Source of the DNA: CAYSGX01 sp964518215
GTDB taxonomy: Bacteria; Bacteroidota; Bacteroidia; Chitinophagales; CAIOSU01
NCBI GenBank assembly: GCA_964518215.1
Contig: CAZFFP010000041.1
Coordinates: 1-32,410, forward strand
Reading direction: 5' to 3'
Length of the DNA stretch: 32,410 nucleotides
Part shown: piece by piece, positions 8,128 through 16,536 of the stretch
How positions within the stretch are numbered: the stretch's first letter is position 1
How the letters are laid out: every line of letters starts with the position of its first letter
Translations under genes and position numbers: made by a program
The notes under the pieces: generated by a model
What the model saw: only the letters and a program-made list of their open reading frames with translations
Told to the model about the DNA's origin: nothing
Databases searched by the model: none

Positions 8128-9072
8128 TTATGCCGTAGCCGCAGTTTCCATTTTATCTAAGGCATTCATCATGTCTTTTACTGCATTGGCAGAATTGTTC
8201 AGCAAAGTTTTTTCGGTATCGTTCAGTTTCAATTCTATAATTTGCTCGATACCGTTTTTGCCCAATTTGGCGGGAACGCCTACAAAATAACCATCTAAGC
8301 CGTATTCGCCTTTTAACCAGGCACACACGGGGAAGATTCTGTTTTCATTTTTCACAATAGCTTCTACCATTTGGGCGGCAGCAGCACCCGGTGCATACCA
8401 AGCTGAGGTTTCGAGCAATTTTACTATTTCGGCACCGCCATGAGTAGTTCTATGCACAATGGCATCAATAGTAGCAGTATCTAAAAGTTCAGTAACAGGG
8501 ATGCCGGCAACGGTAGTGTAGCGTGGCAATGGAACCATAGTGTCGCCATGACCGCCCATCAAAACCGCCTGAATATCTTTTGGAGAACAATTGAGTGCAT
8601 CGGCAAGGAAAGCGCGGTAACGGGCAGTATCCAACACGCCTGCCATTCCCATTACTTTATTGGAAGGCAAACCGGCATGTTTGAATGCGCAGTATGTCAT
8701 TACATCTAATGGGTTAGAAACCACAATGATGATGGCGTTGGGCGAGTGTTTCACCACATTTTCGGTAACCGATTTTACGATTCCGGCATTGATGGAAATT
8801 AAATCATCGCGGCTCATGCCGGGCTTACGGGGCATACCTGAAGTAATCACTACCACATCGGAACCGGCAGTAGCGGCATAATCGTTAGTTACACCTTTTA
8901 TGCGCGTGCTGTAGGAAAGCACTGGAGCCGTTTGCCACATGTCTAAGGCTTTACCTTCGGCAAAATTGGGTTTAATGTCTAACAAAATAACTTCGTTCAA
9001 AAGGTCATAATTGGCGAGCACATTAGCACAAGTAGCGCCTACATTTCCCGCACCGATAACAGATACTTTCAT
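8128..9072 (-). CDS. mdh: Malate dehydrogenase, LDH-like type
   Basis: Malate dehydrogenase interconverts malate and oxaloacetate with NAD in the TCA cycle. The 314-residue product starts MKVSVIGAGNVG, giving the GxGxxG dinucleotide motif, with the NAD-ribose Asp32 in LLDIKP. Substrate-binding Arg82 and Arg88 in MPRKPGMSR mark malate rather than lactate specificity. Asp148 and Arg151 in VLDTARYR and catalytic His175 in GGHGDTMVP complete the active site. I place the start at 9072; the 26 extra upstream codons to 9150 precede the Rossmann strand, contain no family sequence and overlap the predicted promoter. The gene is monocistronic, bounded by the terminator at 8084-8112. Confidence 0.97.
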   Translation of the reverse strand: MKVSVIGAGNVGATCANVLANYDLLNEVILLDIKPNFAEGKALDMWQTAPVLSYSTRIKGVTNDYAATAGSDVVVITSGMPRKPGMSRDDLISINAGIVKSVTENVVKHSPNAIIIVVSNPLDVMTYCAFKHAGLPSNKVMGMAGVLDTARYRAFLADALNCSPKDIQAVLMGGHGDTMVPLPRYTTVAGIPVTELLDTATIDAIVHRTTHGGAEIVKLLETSAWYAPGAAAAQMVEAIVKNENRIFPVCAWLKGEYGLDGYFVGVPAKLGKNGIEQIIELKLNDTEKTLLNNSANAVKDMMNALDKMETAATA

Positions 9073-9093
9073 GTTTTTTTGATTTTTGGTGAA

Positions 9094-9101
9094 CAAAATT
9101 A
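9094..9101 (-). promoter_or_regulatory. Predicted -7 element for mdh
   Basis: The minus strand reads TAATTTTG, an exact TAnnTTTG match. Transcription would begin near 9087, 15 bases before the ATG at 9072. This also argues against the longer upstream start. Confidence 0.5.
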
Positions 9102-9137
9102 GACAAAAAATGTGTTCATAAGCCGCCAATGCTAAAG

Positions 9138-9169
9138 TTTGTGAAACCAAAGGTTAACTCGTATTTTCG
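9138..9169 (+). promoter_or_regulatory. Predicted -33/-7 promoter for the M43 protease gene
   Basis: TTTG at 9138-9141 and TATTTTCG at 9162-9169 (one mismatch to TAnnTTTG) are separated by 20 bases, the spacing typical of Bacteroidota promoters. The start codon follows at 9190, giving a leader of about 14 bases. Confidence 0.5.
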
Positions 9170-9189
9170 TTTACCCAAAAAATCACCTG

Positions 9190-11061
9190 ATGAAAAAAGT
9201 CTTTTTACCGCTCTTTGTCATATTTTTCTTTTCCATTTCAGTTTCGGCTCAGGAGCCATGCGCTACCATTATGCCCGAAGAACAACTGGAATGGCTTAGA
9301 GAATACAAAACCAATCCTTTTAATTCTCATTTAAAAAGTCGCTCAAATACTGCTTTCAATATCCCGATTAAATTTCACGTAGTGGGAGACAATAGCGGAA
9401 ACGGATATTACCGTCCCCGCCAGATAGTTGAAGCAATTTGCAACTTAAACGATCAATATCTTCCGGTAGGTTTTTATTTTTATTTGATTGGCGACATCAA
9501 TTACATTAATAACTCAAGCCTTTATAATCACAATGGTTACAATGTTGGTAATATCATCAGCCAGCATAATGTAACTAATGCCGTTAACATTTATTTTGTT
9601 GAAAATCCTGCCGGTGCCTGCGGATATTATTCGGGTTGGGGGGGCAGACCCTACATTGCTATTGCTAAAAGTTGCGGAAATATAGGAAATACTACCATTG
9701 CTCATGAAGTAGGTCATTATTTCTCTCTTCCACATACATTTAATGGTTGGGAAGGAAAAGATGCTTCTGTTGCTGCCGGATTAACCGATGAGCGTGTGGA
9801 TGGTAGCAATTGCGCTTTCAGAGGCGATTTTTTTTGCGATACTCCGGCAGATTTTATCTCTAACCGTTGGTTGTGCCCTTACACCGGCACCAAAACCGAT
9901 TATGTTGGCAATCCTTATAATCCTGACGGTTCGCTTTACATGTCTTACTCAAATGATAACTGTCAAAACAAATTCAGTAATGAACAGATTGATGCCATGA
10001 TTCAATACCTGACTTCTAATTCCCGTTCATTTCTTTTGAATCAAACTTTTCCTGATACATCTATTACTGGAACTATAGAACTGCTGCATCCTGCCAACAG
10101 TGCTACTAATGTTCCCTCAAACTATGTAAACCTGAAATGGAATAGAGTGGAAGGCGCTCAATTGTATCATGTAATGGTAAGCCGTTTTTCGCATTTTAAT
10201 AATACCAATGTTGATATTTTAACTTCAGACACTTCACTATTGGTTACCAATCTTTCAGCAGGATTGGAATATCGCTGGAAAGTGCGCCCGATTAATTATG
10301 GCAATTTCTGCAGAGAATATTCTCAGGAGTTCACTTTCAGAGCTAGCTCTCCAACCGTTATCAATCCTAAACCTACTGTCACGCCTGTTTCTTGTTCCAA
10401 TAGCAATGATGGCGCTATTGTGCTCGATCCTGAAGGTGGTGCCGGACCTTATGAAGTTTATTGGTCAACAGGTGAAATTGGCACTTCTATTACAGGCTTG
10501 TTGTATGGAACATATTATGCTACAGTTTTTGATAATAATGGCGCCAGTTTAGAAGTTTCTTTAGATGTTATAAACCCCGACCCGCTTGAGATTGTTTTTG
10601 ACGGAACGCCCAACGTTGTAACGGCAATAGTTTCTGGTGGCACTCCACCCTATACCTATACATGGAACAATGGTGTTACTGTTCCCAGCAATGGTATTTC
10701 GCCCGGACAATATTTTTCATTAACCGTTACAGATGCTAAAGGCTGCATTTCATCTAAAGACAGTGATGGCTATACTTCTGTTAAAGAGGTAGGGAAAAAT
10801 ATGCTTTCAGGATTAAAAGTTTTTCCTAATCCTTTAGCGGGTTTCGATAAAGTGAATATTACCTTTACCTTAAGAGAAAGTCAAACAGTATCTGTAACTG
10901 TATATGACTTCTCAGGCAAAGTGGTTTATGAACAAAAATCATGGCTTACTCAAGGCGAACATCTGAATACTTTTGAAACAAGCGGCTTGAATAGAGGGAT
11001 TTATTTGATAAAATTATCGGGCAATCAAGACGTTCTTACCAGAAAATTAGTGGTGCAATAG
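9190..11061 (+). CDS. Secreted M43 (cytophagalysin/pappalysin-like) metalloprotease with T9SS sorting domain
   Basis: A 623-residue extracellular zinc protease. Order: signal peptide (ending SVSAQ); M43 catalytic domain with zinc motif HEVGHYFSLPH, His172/Glu173/His176/His182, and a Met-turn in YMSYSNDNC; a fibronectin-III-like domain about residues 290-385; a SprB-type repeat about 395-465 (PVSCSNSNDG, WSTGE, TVFDNNG); a second, degenerate repeat ending TVTDAKGC; and a type A T9SS C-terminal domain from about 537 (VFPNPLAGFDKVNITF to LTRKLVVQ). The protein should cross the outer membrane by T9SS and be released or attached at the surface. The usual Gly in HExxHxxGxxH is Ser here. The likely role is degradation of extracellular protein. 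The gene stands alone with its own promoter and terminator. Confidence 0.93.
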   Translation: MKKVFLPLFVIFFFSISVSAQEPCATIMPEEQLEWLREYKTNPFNSHLKSRSNTAFNIPIKFHVVGDNSGNGYYRPRQIVEAICNLNDQYLPVGFYFYLIGDINYINNSSLYNHNGYNVGNIISQHNVTNAVNIYFVENPAGACGYYSGWGGRPYIAIAKSCGNIGNTTIAHEVGHYFSLPHTFNGWEGKDASVAAGLTDERVDGSNCAFRGDFFCDTPADFISNRWLCPYTGTKTDYVGNPYNPDGSLYMSYSNDNCQNKFSNEQIDAMIQYLTSNSRSFLLNQTFPDTSITGTIELLHPANSATNVPSNYVNLKWNRVEGAQLYHVMVSRFSHFNNTNVDILTSDTSLLVTNLSAGLEYRWKVRPINYGNFCREYSQEFTFRASSPTVINPKPTVTPVSCSNSNDGAIVLDPEGGAGPYEVYWSTGEIGTSITGLLYGTYYATVFDNNGASLEVSLDVINPDPLEIVFDGTPNVVTAIVSGGTPPYTYTWNNGVTVPSNGISPGQYFSLTVTDAKGCISSKDSDGYTSVKEVGKNMLSGLKVFPNPLAGFDKVNITFTLRESQTVSVTVYDFSGKVVYEQKSWLTQGEHLNTFETSGLNRGIYLIKLSGNQDVLTRKLVVQ

Positions 11062-11077
11062 TTAAAATAAAAAAATT

Positions 11078-11110
11078 AAAAAGCCCGGACTTAAAAGTTC
11101 GGGCTTTTTT
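11078..11110 (+). terminator. Intrinsic terminator after the M43 protease gene
   Basis: Arms AAAAAGCCCGGACTT and AAGTTCGGGCTTTTT pair with one G-T wobble around a very short AA spacer, followed by a T run. It begins 16 bases after the stop codon at 11061. Confidence 0.85.
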
Positions 11111-11157
11111 ATTATTTCTATATTTTAAAATCAGGTTATTGATAAAAACACTTTATC

Positions 11158-12711
11158 ATGAATCAAATTACCGCCCAACACATATTGCTTTCAATACCCA
11201 ATCGTTTTCGTGCAGAAAAGGCGCAGAACTATGAAACTGTTTTTCATTTCGATATATCGGGAGATAATGCCGGGCAATACACTGTTTTAATAAACAATCA
11301 AGTTTGTGAGCTAAAAGAAGGATTACACGGAACAGCACAATGTGTGGTAAAAACCAAAGCAGAAATATACTTGCAATTGGAAATAGGAAAACTCAATCCT
11401 CAATTGGCATTAATGACCGGGAAAGTAAAAGTGAGCAATATTGCAGAAATGATTCGCTTTTCTAAAATGTTCAAAAAGTTTGATGAAAGCGTTGTTACAT
11501 ATGCCGGTGCAAATCTAAAAACCGAAACCCGTCCCGAAAAAAACGGACCTTTGAAAGGCTTAAAAATATTAGACTTCACGCGGTTGCTTCCGGGACCTAT
11601 GGCTACTATGTTGTTGGCAGATATGGGCGCTGATGTTGTGAAGATAGAAGACCCCGACTCCCCCGATTATATCAGAAACTTTCCGCCATTCATAGAGAAC
11701 CAATCTGCGTACTATCTTTCGCTCAACCGCTCAAAAAAAAGTTTGGCGATCAATTTCACTTCAGAGAAAGGAAAAGAAATTATTTTTCGATTGGTAAAAG
11801 ATACAGATGTACTGCTCGAACAATATCGTCCAGGAATTATGCAAAAAATGGGCTTGGATTATGAAGCACTAAAAGCCATTAATCCAAAATTGATATACGT
11901 TTCAATAACAGGTTACGGACAAGAAAGTCCCTACAGCCAAAAGGCAGGACATGATTTGAATTATCTTGCCATCAGCGGATTGCTGGGCATTACAGGAACG
12001 CCAAAAGAACCGATAATTCCCGGAATGCAGATAGCCGATGTTGCAGGTGGCAGCTATATGGCTGTAAATGCATGTCTTGCTGCACTATTTGCTCGTGAAC
12101 GCACAGGTGCTGGTCAGCAGGTAGATGTTTCGATGACCGATACCCTGATGCCGCTTATGGCATTGCAATATGCCCGCTATCAAACAGAAAAAAACGTTTT
12201 GGAACGGGGAAATTTTGAATTATCGGGCAGTATGGCAAACTACAATGTGTATGAATGTGCCGATGAAAAATGGATGGCATTAGGCGCTTTAGAACCGAAG
12301 TTTTGGGAAGCGTTTTGCGATAAGGCAAACATGCCTGAATGGAAAAACAAATTGCTATTAAGTCAAACTGAAATGAATGTTTTCAAAAAAGATGTAGCCG
12401 CTTTTTTCAAAACAAAAACTCAAAAAGAATGGATAGCGTGGACTGCCGAAAGCGACTTTTGTCTGACCCCCGTTTTAACTTTAGATGAACTTGAACACAA
12501 CGAACATATTGCAGCCAGAAAAATGCTAATACCAGAGAATGGATTCAATACTATTGCTCAACCTTTAAAATTTTCAGAATACCATTCAACTAATCAATGG
12601 CAATCTCCCAAATTGGGAGCCGATACCATATCTGTTTTAAGAGCGCATGGATACCGAGATTTTGAAATAGAAGAATTAATTCAGGAAACTGTAATAAAAG
12701 TGAACAGCTGA
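11158..12711 (+). CDS. SCP2 domain fused to a CaiB/BaiF-family acyl-CoA racemase/CoA-transferase
   Basis: This 517-residue cytoplasmic protein has two parts. Residues about 5-112 form an SCP2 sterol/lipid-carrier domain (YLQLEIGKLNPQLALMTGKV is its hallmark end). Residues about 130-510 form a family III CoA-transferase fold (PLKGLKILDFTRLLPGP, YVSITGYGQ, RTGAGQQVDVSM). Within that family GHDLNY (His265) and ADVAGG (Asp294) match the catalytic His/Asp pair of alpha-methylacyl-CoA racemase, about 30 residues apart, rather than only the single Asp of the transferases. I therefore favour a racemase or epimerase acting on branched or sterol-like acyl-CoAs, with SCP2 presenting the acyl-CoA; this is inference. 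CoA transfer remains possible. The gene is alone on its strand between a terminator and the convergent iron-transport operon. Confidence 0.88.
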   Translation: MNQITAQHILLSIPNRFRAEKAQNYETVFHFDISGDNAGQYTVLINNQVCELKEGLHGTAQCVVKTKAEIYLQLEIGKLNPQLALMTGKVKVSNIAEMIRFSKMFKKFDESVVTYAGANLKTETRPEKNGPLKGLKILDFTRLLPGPMATMLLADMGADVVKIEDPDSPDYIRNFPPFIENQSAYYLSLNRSKKSLAINFTSEKGKEIIFRLVKDTDVLLEQYRPGIMQKMGLDYEALKAINPKLIYVSITGYGQESPYSQKAGHDLNYLAISGLLGITGTPKEPIIPGMQIADVAGGSYMAVNACLAALFARERTGAGQQVDVSMTDTLMPLMALQYARYQTEKNVLERGNFELSGSMANYNVYECADEKWMALGALEPKFWEAFCDKANMPEWKNKLLLSQTEMNVFKKDVAAFFKTKTQKEWIAWTAESDFCLTPVLTLDELEHNEHIAARKMLIPENGFNTIAQPLKFSEYHSTNQWQSPKLGADTISVLRAHGYRDFEIEELIQETVIKVNS

Positions 12712-12739
12712 TTAGCCTTAACATTTGAGCAATGCAGAT

Positions 12740-13786
12740 TTAATCTCCCAACAAAAAATGAACGGCTTCGGGCAGCGGCTCAAAGTTGATTTCCTGCCCG
12801 ATAGTATATGTTGTTTGAGGCTCGGTATGTATAATGAATTGATACAGTATTTCCTGAAATAAAAATTCTACATGCAGTTCCTGAAGATTGCCAAGAAAGA
12901 AAATATTGGTGATGGAGCCTTTCATTTTTGCCCTTTCATGAATTACAAATCCGTTAGGACGAATGCAAATGCCAAATTTGTTGTGTTTGTCGGGATTAAT
13001 TTTTTTCAGATTTATATCGAAAGGTAAAAGCCTGTTTTGGTCAGAAAGAGTGGTTTCAAAAAAATTAGCTTTTCCGAAAAATGCCGCTACATATTTATTA
13101 ATAGGAAAGTTGTAAATCTTTCTGGAATCGCCTTGTTGCAGAATTTTACCATCTTTCAACACAATAATTTTATCGGCTAAATACAATGCTTCAGTAGTGT
13201 CGTGCGTAACGAAAACGGTGGTGGTATCTGTTTTCTCTAAAATCAGTTTCAATTCGGCTTTCAGGGCTTCTTTTTTTATGTAATCAAGATTGCTGAATGG
13301 CTCATCTAACAACAAAACTTTGGGCCGCATGGCAAGCGCCCGGGCTAAAGCCACCCGTTGTTGTTCTCCACCGGAAAGCTCTCCGGGATAGCGGTCTTCA
13401 TAACCTTTCATATCCACAAGGTCGAGCATTTCACTTAGGCGCTTGTTTCGTTCATCTGTATTCAGCCCGTCAATTCCAAAAGAAATGTTTTCTTTAACCG
13501 TAAGGTGAGGAAACAAAGCGTAATCCTGAAAAACGAAACCAATATTTCGCTGTTCCGAAGGCACCCATTGTTCTTTGCTGAAAAGCATTCGGTTGTCTAA
13601 AGTCAGAAATCCGCTATCGGGAATTTCTAAGCCGGCAATAATGCGCAGCAAGGTAGTTTTACCGCAACCGCTTTCGCCCACCAACGCTAATATTTTTCCC
13701 TGCCCTAATGTGAACGAAATATCGGTGAGCTGAAAATCGCTACCGGTAGTTGTCTTATTTATATGTTCGAGCGTGAGGAGGTTCAT
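12740..13786 (-). CDS. fbpC: Ferric iron ABC transporter, ATP-binding protein
   Basis: The 348-residue ATPase energises iron import at the inner membrane. Walker A GESGCGKTT is at residues 37-45, Q-loop Gln87 in FQDYALF, signature LSGGEQQR at 137-144, Walker B LLLDE at 158-162 and H-loop His195 in FVTHD. The C-terminal 100 residues form a TOBE-like regulatory part (ICIRPNGFVI, GSITNIFFLGN), as in FbpC/FutC proteins. It is the third gene of the binding protein-permease-ATPase set but is separated from the permease by 104 bases, in which a possible separate promoter is seen. The gene symbol is by family resemblance. Confidence 0.9.
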   Translation of the reverse strand: MNLLTLEHINKTTTGSDFQLTDISFTLGQGKILALVGESGCGKTTLLRIIAGLEIPDSGFLTLDNRMLFSKEQWVPSEQRNIGFVFQDYALFPHLTVKENISFGIDGLNTDERNKRLSEMLDLVDMKGYEDRYPGELSGGEQQRVALARALAMRPKVLLLDEPFSNLDYIKKEALKAELKLILEKTDTTTVFVTHDTTEALYLADKIIVLKDGKILQQGDSRKIYNFPINKYVAAFFGKANFFETTLSDQNRLLPFDINLKKINPDKHNKFGICIRPNGFVIHERAKMKGSITNIFFLGNLQELHVEFLFQEILYQFIIHTEPQTTYTIGQEINFEPLPEAVHFLLGD

Positions 13787-13815
13787 TTAAAGCGATTGAT
13801 TCAAAATTGATACCA

Positions 13816-13823
13816 CAAAAATA
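13816..13823 (-). promoter_or_regulatory. Possible -7 element for the iron-ABC ATPase gene
   Basis: The minus strand reads TATTTTTG, the same exact match as for hppA and the LysM gene, 30 bases before the ATG at 13786. It lies in the 104-base gap after the permease gene. No Fur-like palindrome is seen beside it, so this copy might be expressed independently of iron. Confidence 0.35.
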
Positions 13824-13890
13824 GATGTAACTCCCGGGTGTTTTCAGATAATTTTTAAACAATAGGAGTGAATACATGCTATGTAATTTA

Positions 13891-15471
13891 TCATCTTCTC
13901 AAAATCCTGTTCAGTAAAAAAATAGGAATCATTCCGGAAAAAATAATTACCAAAGCATAATTGGCAGATTCGGCAATGCGCTCGTCTCCGGCAAGTTCGA
14001 AGCATCGGGTGGCAAGGGTGTTATAATCGAACGGACGGAGAATCAATGTTAAAGGCAACTCTTTGATTACCTCTACAAATGCCAGCAGAAATGCCACTGC
14101 CAAAGCATTCTTAACCATAGGTAAATGCACTTTAAAAAGTGTACTGAAACTATTTTTTCCCATGGTACGCGAAGCGGCAGTTACCTGTGGCGACAATTTT
14201 TTAAAACCCGCATCGAGCGCATTGTTAGGCAGTGCAATGAAACGAACAGTATAGGCAAACACTAAAAAAATAATGGAATAATTGACAAAATAACCGTATT
14301 CCAAACCGATATAAGGAGTAATGTTTTTGTCTATATACAATGCTGCTACCAGCACACCGATGGCAATCACCGCACCCGGAACGGCATAGCCGGTTGTAGA
14401 TAGTTTTGTGAAAATATTATTAATGATATTGGGCGACCAGTTTTTAGAAAAGGTAAATAATACTGCTACAAACACGCATAAAAAGGCAGCCAATAAACCC
14501 ACAGAAAAAGTATTAAAAAGCGCTTCAGCAAATTTCATATTCCATACATCAACAGCAGTAATGGCAGTCCAGTAAATAACCTGAAAAACCGGCAGCAGAA
14601 ATCCAAGCAGCACCGGAATTCCGCAGCACAAAAAGAATAATAACGATTTCCATAGAGTGGCTTTCTTCAGCATTTTTCGCTGATGAATTTTAGCCGATTC
14701 ATACACAGAACTTTTTCCGCGTTGAATTTTTTCAGCTACCAGAAAAACCAAAATCATCACTAAAGCAATGGCACAAATCCTGATGGCGGTATTCATATCG
14801 CCCATAGAAAACCAGGTGCGGAAAATTCCGGAAGTAACCGTATCCACTCCGAAATGTTTCACTGCTCCGTAATCATTGAGCAATTCCATCATTACCAAAC
14901 TTACGCCACCGGCAATTGCCGGACGGGAGAGCGGCAATGCAATTTTGTAGAAGGTTTGCCACGCGCCTTTACCCATAGTGCGAGAGGCTTCAAGGGCAGA
15001 GGCATTTTGCAGCGAAAAAGATGCCTTGCAAACCAAATACACATAAGGATATAGTAAAAACGAAAGTATAAATATCAGCCCCGCCATGTTTCTGATATCG
15101 AAGGGTATATTGCCCGCATGGGCTATCGAACTTGAAATTCCCGTGTAGGAATAAGCCATGATATAAGTAGGAACTGCCATCGGCATTACCAACAGCCACT
15201 CGAATTGTTTTTTTCCGAAGAAATCATATTGTGTAACCAGCCAAGCCGTGCCAACTCCGATAATTGCCGTTGAAAACCCGACTCCCGCAAGGAGAAATAA
15301 AGTATTGCTCAGATAGTCGGGGAGATTATATTGCGCAACATGCTGCCAGTTTTCGCCTGCGGGACTTAGTAACTGATAGAAAATAATGGCTATCGGAAAC
15401 AGCAGCAATATGGATATCGCTATTGAGATGAAATTCCAAAAACCAAATTTTTCAGAGAGTTTAAAGCGCAT
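13891..15471 (-). CDS. fbpB: Ferric iron ABC transporter, fused double permease
   Basis: A 526-residue inner-membrane permease made of two fused binding-protein-dependent transport domains, about twelve transmembrane helices in all. Each half carries the cytoplasmic EAA-type coupling loop: ASALEASRTMGKGAW near residues 158-171 and VTAASRTMGKNSF near 430-442, each followed by LP and the next helix. This duplication is characteristic of FbpB/SfuB/FutB iron permeases. I place the start at the ATG at 15471 (MRFKLSEKFGFW); an upstream TTG at 15507 would overlap the preceding gene and add non-family residues. The gene follows the binding-protein gene after 13 bases and is probably translated from the same mRNA. 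Confidence 0.93.
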   Translation of the reverse strand: MRFKLSEKFGFWNFISIAISILLLFPIAIIFYQLLSPAGENWQHVAQYNLPDYLSNTLFLLAGVGFSTAIIGVGTAWLVTQYDFFGKKQFEWLLVMPMAVPTYIMAYSYTGISSSIAHAGNIPFDIRNMAGLIFILSFLLYPYVYLVCKASFSLQNASALEASRTMGKGAWQTFYKIALPLSRPAIAGGVSLVMMELLNDYGAVKHFGVDTVTSGIFRTWFSMGDMNTAIRICAIALVMILVFLVAEKIQRGKSSVYESAKIHQRKMLKKATLWKSLLFFLCCGIPVLLGFLLPVFQVIYWTAITAVDVWNMKFAEALFNTFSVGLLAAFLCVFVAVLFTFSKNWSPNIINNIFTKLSTTGYAVPGAVIAIGVLVAALYIDKNITPYIGLEYGYFVNYSIIFLVFAYTVRFIALPNNALDAGFKKLSPQVTAASRTMGKNSFSTLFKVHLPMVKNALAVAFLLAFVEVIKELPLTLILRPFDYNTLATRCFELAGDERIAESANYALVIIFSGMIPIFLLNRILRR

Positions 15472-15484
15472 GAGAACGGTGCTT

Positions 15485-16504
15485 TCAATTCCAGCGCGCG
15501 CGGTCAAAAACTTTCATTGCATCGGCACTGTGTTCGCCCAGTAAAGATAAATCAAGTGTGTCCACCTTGAAGTTGCCCCAAGCCGCTAAAGTTTTACACA
15601 TTTCAACTTTGGGATTTACAGGATATTCGAAGTTGCTGTCGGTAAATATTTTTTGAGCATATTCTTTTGAAAGAAATTCGAGCAGTAACACTGCATGGTC
15701 TTTGTTTTTAGCATACTTCGTAACTCCCGCACCACTAATATTGATATGCGCTCCTCTGTCCTGCTGATTGGGAAAAAACACGCCTACCCGTGCAGCGGCT
15801 TGTTGTTCTTCAGGTATGCCCGAAGTAGTCATTTTTGCCAAATAATAAGTATTGATGAGCGAAACATCTCCTTTGCCGTTGGCAATTTCCTGCACAGTTT
15901 CGGTTTCGGAGCCTTTAGGCGTGCGGGCAAAATTTTTGGTCATATTGTTTGCCCATAAAAGTGCGCTTTCTAAACCATCATGCGCAATGAGCGATGCCAT
16001 CAACGCCTGATTATATTCGCTGGCAGAAGTGCGAGGCAAAAAACGCCCGGTCCATTCTTCGTTGGTGAGCGCTTCATAAGTAGAAAGTTTAGAAGGGTCC
16101 ACACGCTCTTTATTGTATGCTATTACGCGCGAACGATAAGTGAGTCCAAACCAATAATTTTCTTTGTCTTTCAAATATGAAGGAATATTTTCTTTCAGAA
16201 TTTCAGACTCAACAGGTTGCAGCAAACCTTTCATTTTTGCCCGCCACAAGCGACCGGCATCAACAGTAATCAACAAATCGGCAGGTGTATTTTCTCCTTC
16301 TAACTCGAGCCTGCCAATGAGTTGGTCGGCAGAGGCTTTGATTACATTTACCTTAATCCCGGTTTCCTTGGAGAATTTGGTGAAAATCTGCTCATCTGCC
16401 TGATAATGGCGATGCGTATAAACATTCACTATTTTCGTTTTTTCCTGTTGACATCCCCACAAGAATAATATGGTGGCAATGATGATTAATGGCGTATTCT
16501 TCAT
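15485..16504 (-). CDS. fbpA: Ferric iron-binding lipoprotein of an ABC importer, FutA-like
   Basis: A 339-residue periplasmic solute-binding protein, membrane-anchored through Cys18 (lipobox LFLWGC). It delivers iron to the adjacent permease. The mature N-terminus reads VNVYTHRHYQAD, giving His33 and Tyr34; Tyr164 lies in SEYNQAL, and Tyr220-Tyr221 in INTYYLAK. The spacings 34 to 164 (130) and 164 to 220 (56) equal those I recall for the iron ligands of cyanobacterial FutA (His, Tyr, Tyr, Tyr-Tyr), so the metal site appears complete. This makes iron, rather than sulfate, thiamine or polyamine, the likely cargo. It is the first gene of the transporter set and carries a Fur-like palindrome directly before its start codon. 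Confidence 0.93.
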   Translation of the reverse strand: MKNTPLIIIATILFLWGCQQEKTKIVNVYTHRHYQADEQIFTKFSKETGIKVNVIKASADQLIGRLELEGENTPADLLITVDAGRLWRAKMKGLLQPVESEILKENIPSYLKDKENYWFGLTYRSRVIAYNKERVDPSKLSTYEALTNEEWTGRFLPRTSASEYNQALMASLIAHDGLESALLWANNMTKNFARTPKGSETETVQEIANGKGDVSLINTYYLAKMTTSGIPEEQQAAARVGVFFPNQQDRGAHINISGAGVTKYAKNKDHAVLLLEFLSKEYAQKIFTDSNFEYPVNPKVEMCKTLAAWGNFKVDTLDLSLLGEHSADAMKVFDRARWN

Positions 16505-16521
16505 TTTAGAATGATTCTAAA
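16505..16521. promoter_or_regulatory. Fur/PerR-like operator of the iron ABC operon
   Basis: TTTAGAATGATTCTAAA is a perfect 8-1-8 palindrome ending exactly at the base before the start codon of the binding protein gene. Its core TTAGAATnATTCTAA has the 7-1-7 architecture of Fur-family boxes (TGATAATnATTATCA for Fur, TTATAATnATTATAA for PerR). It covers the stretch from the predicted transcription start to the ATG, so a bound repressor would block initiation. The function is inferred from form and place. Confidence 0.65.
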
Positions 16522-16528
16522 TAAGCCG

Positions 16529-16536
16529 CAAAGGTA
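16529..16536 (-). promoter_or_regulatory. Predicted -7 element of the iron ABC operon
   Basis: The minus strand reads TACCTTTG, an exact TAnnTTTG match. The predicted start near 16522 gives a leader of about 18 bases, nearly all of it the palindrome at 16505-16521. No -33 TTTG is obvious, which would be consistent with a regulated promoter. Confidence 0.5.

Noticed and set aside
9073..9150. 26-codon N-terminal extension of mdh
   Set aside because: The extension is outside the family, overlaps the predicted promoter, and the Rossmann strand begins at the ATG at 9072.
13820..13850. CCCGGG-centred imperfect palindrome in the permease-ATPase gap
   Set aside because: It does not match a known operator form and has mismatches just outside the six central bases.
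15472..15507. TTG start for the iron permease at 15507
   Set aside because: It overlaps the preceding gene and adds residues read from that gene's codons; ATG at 15471 fits the family.
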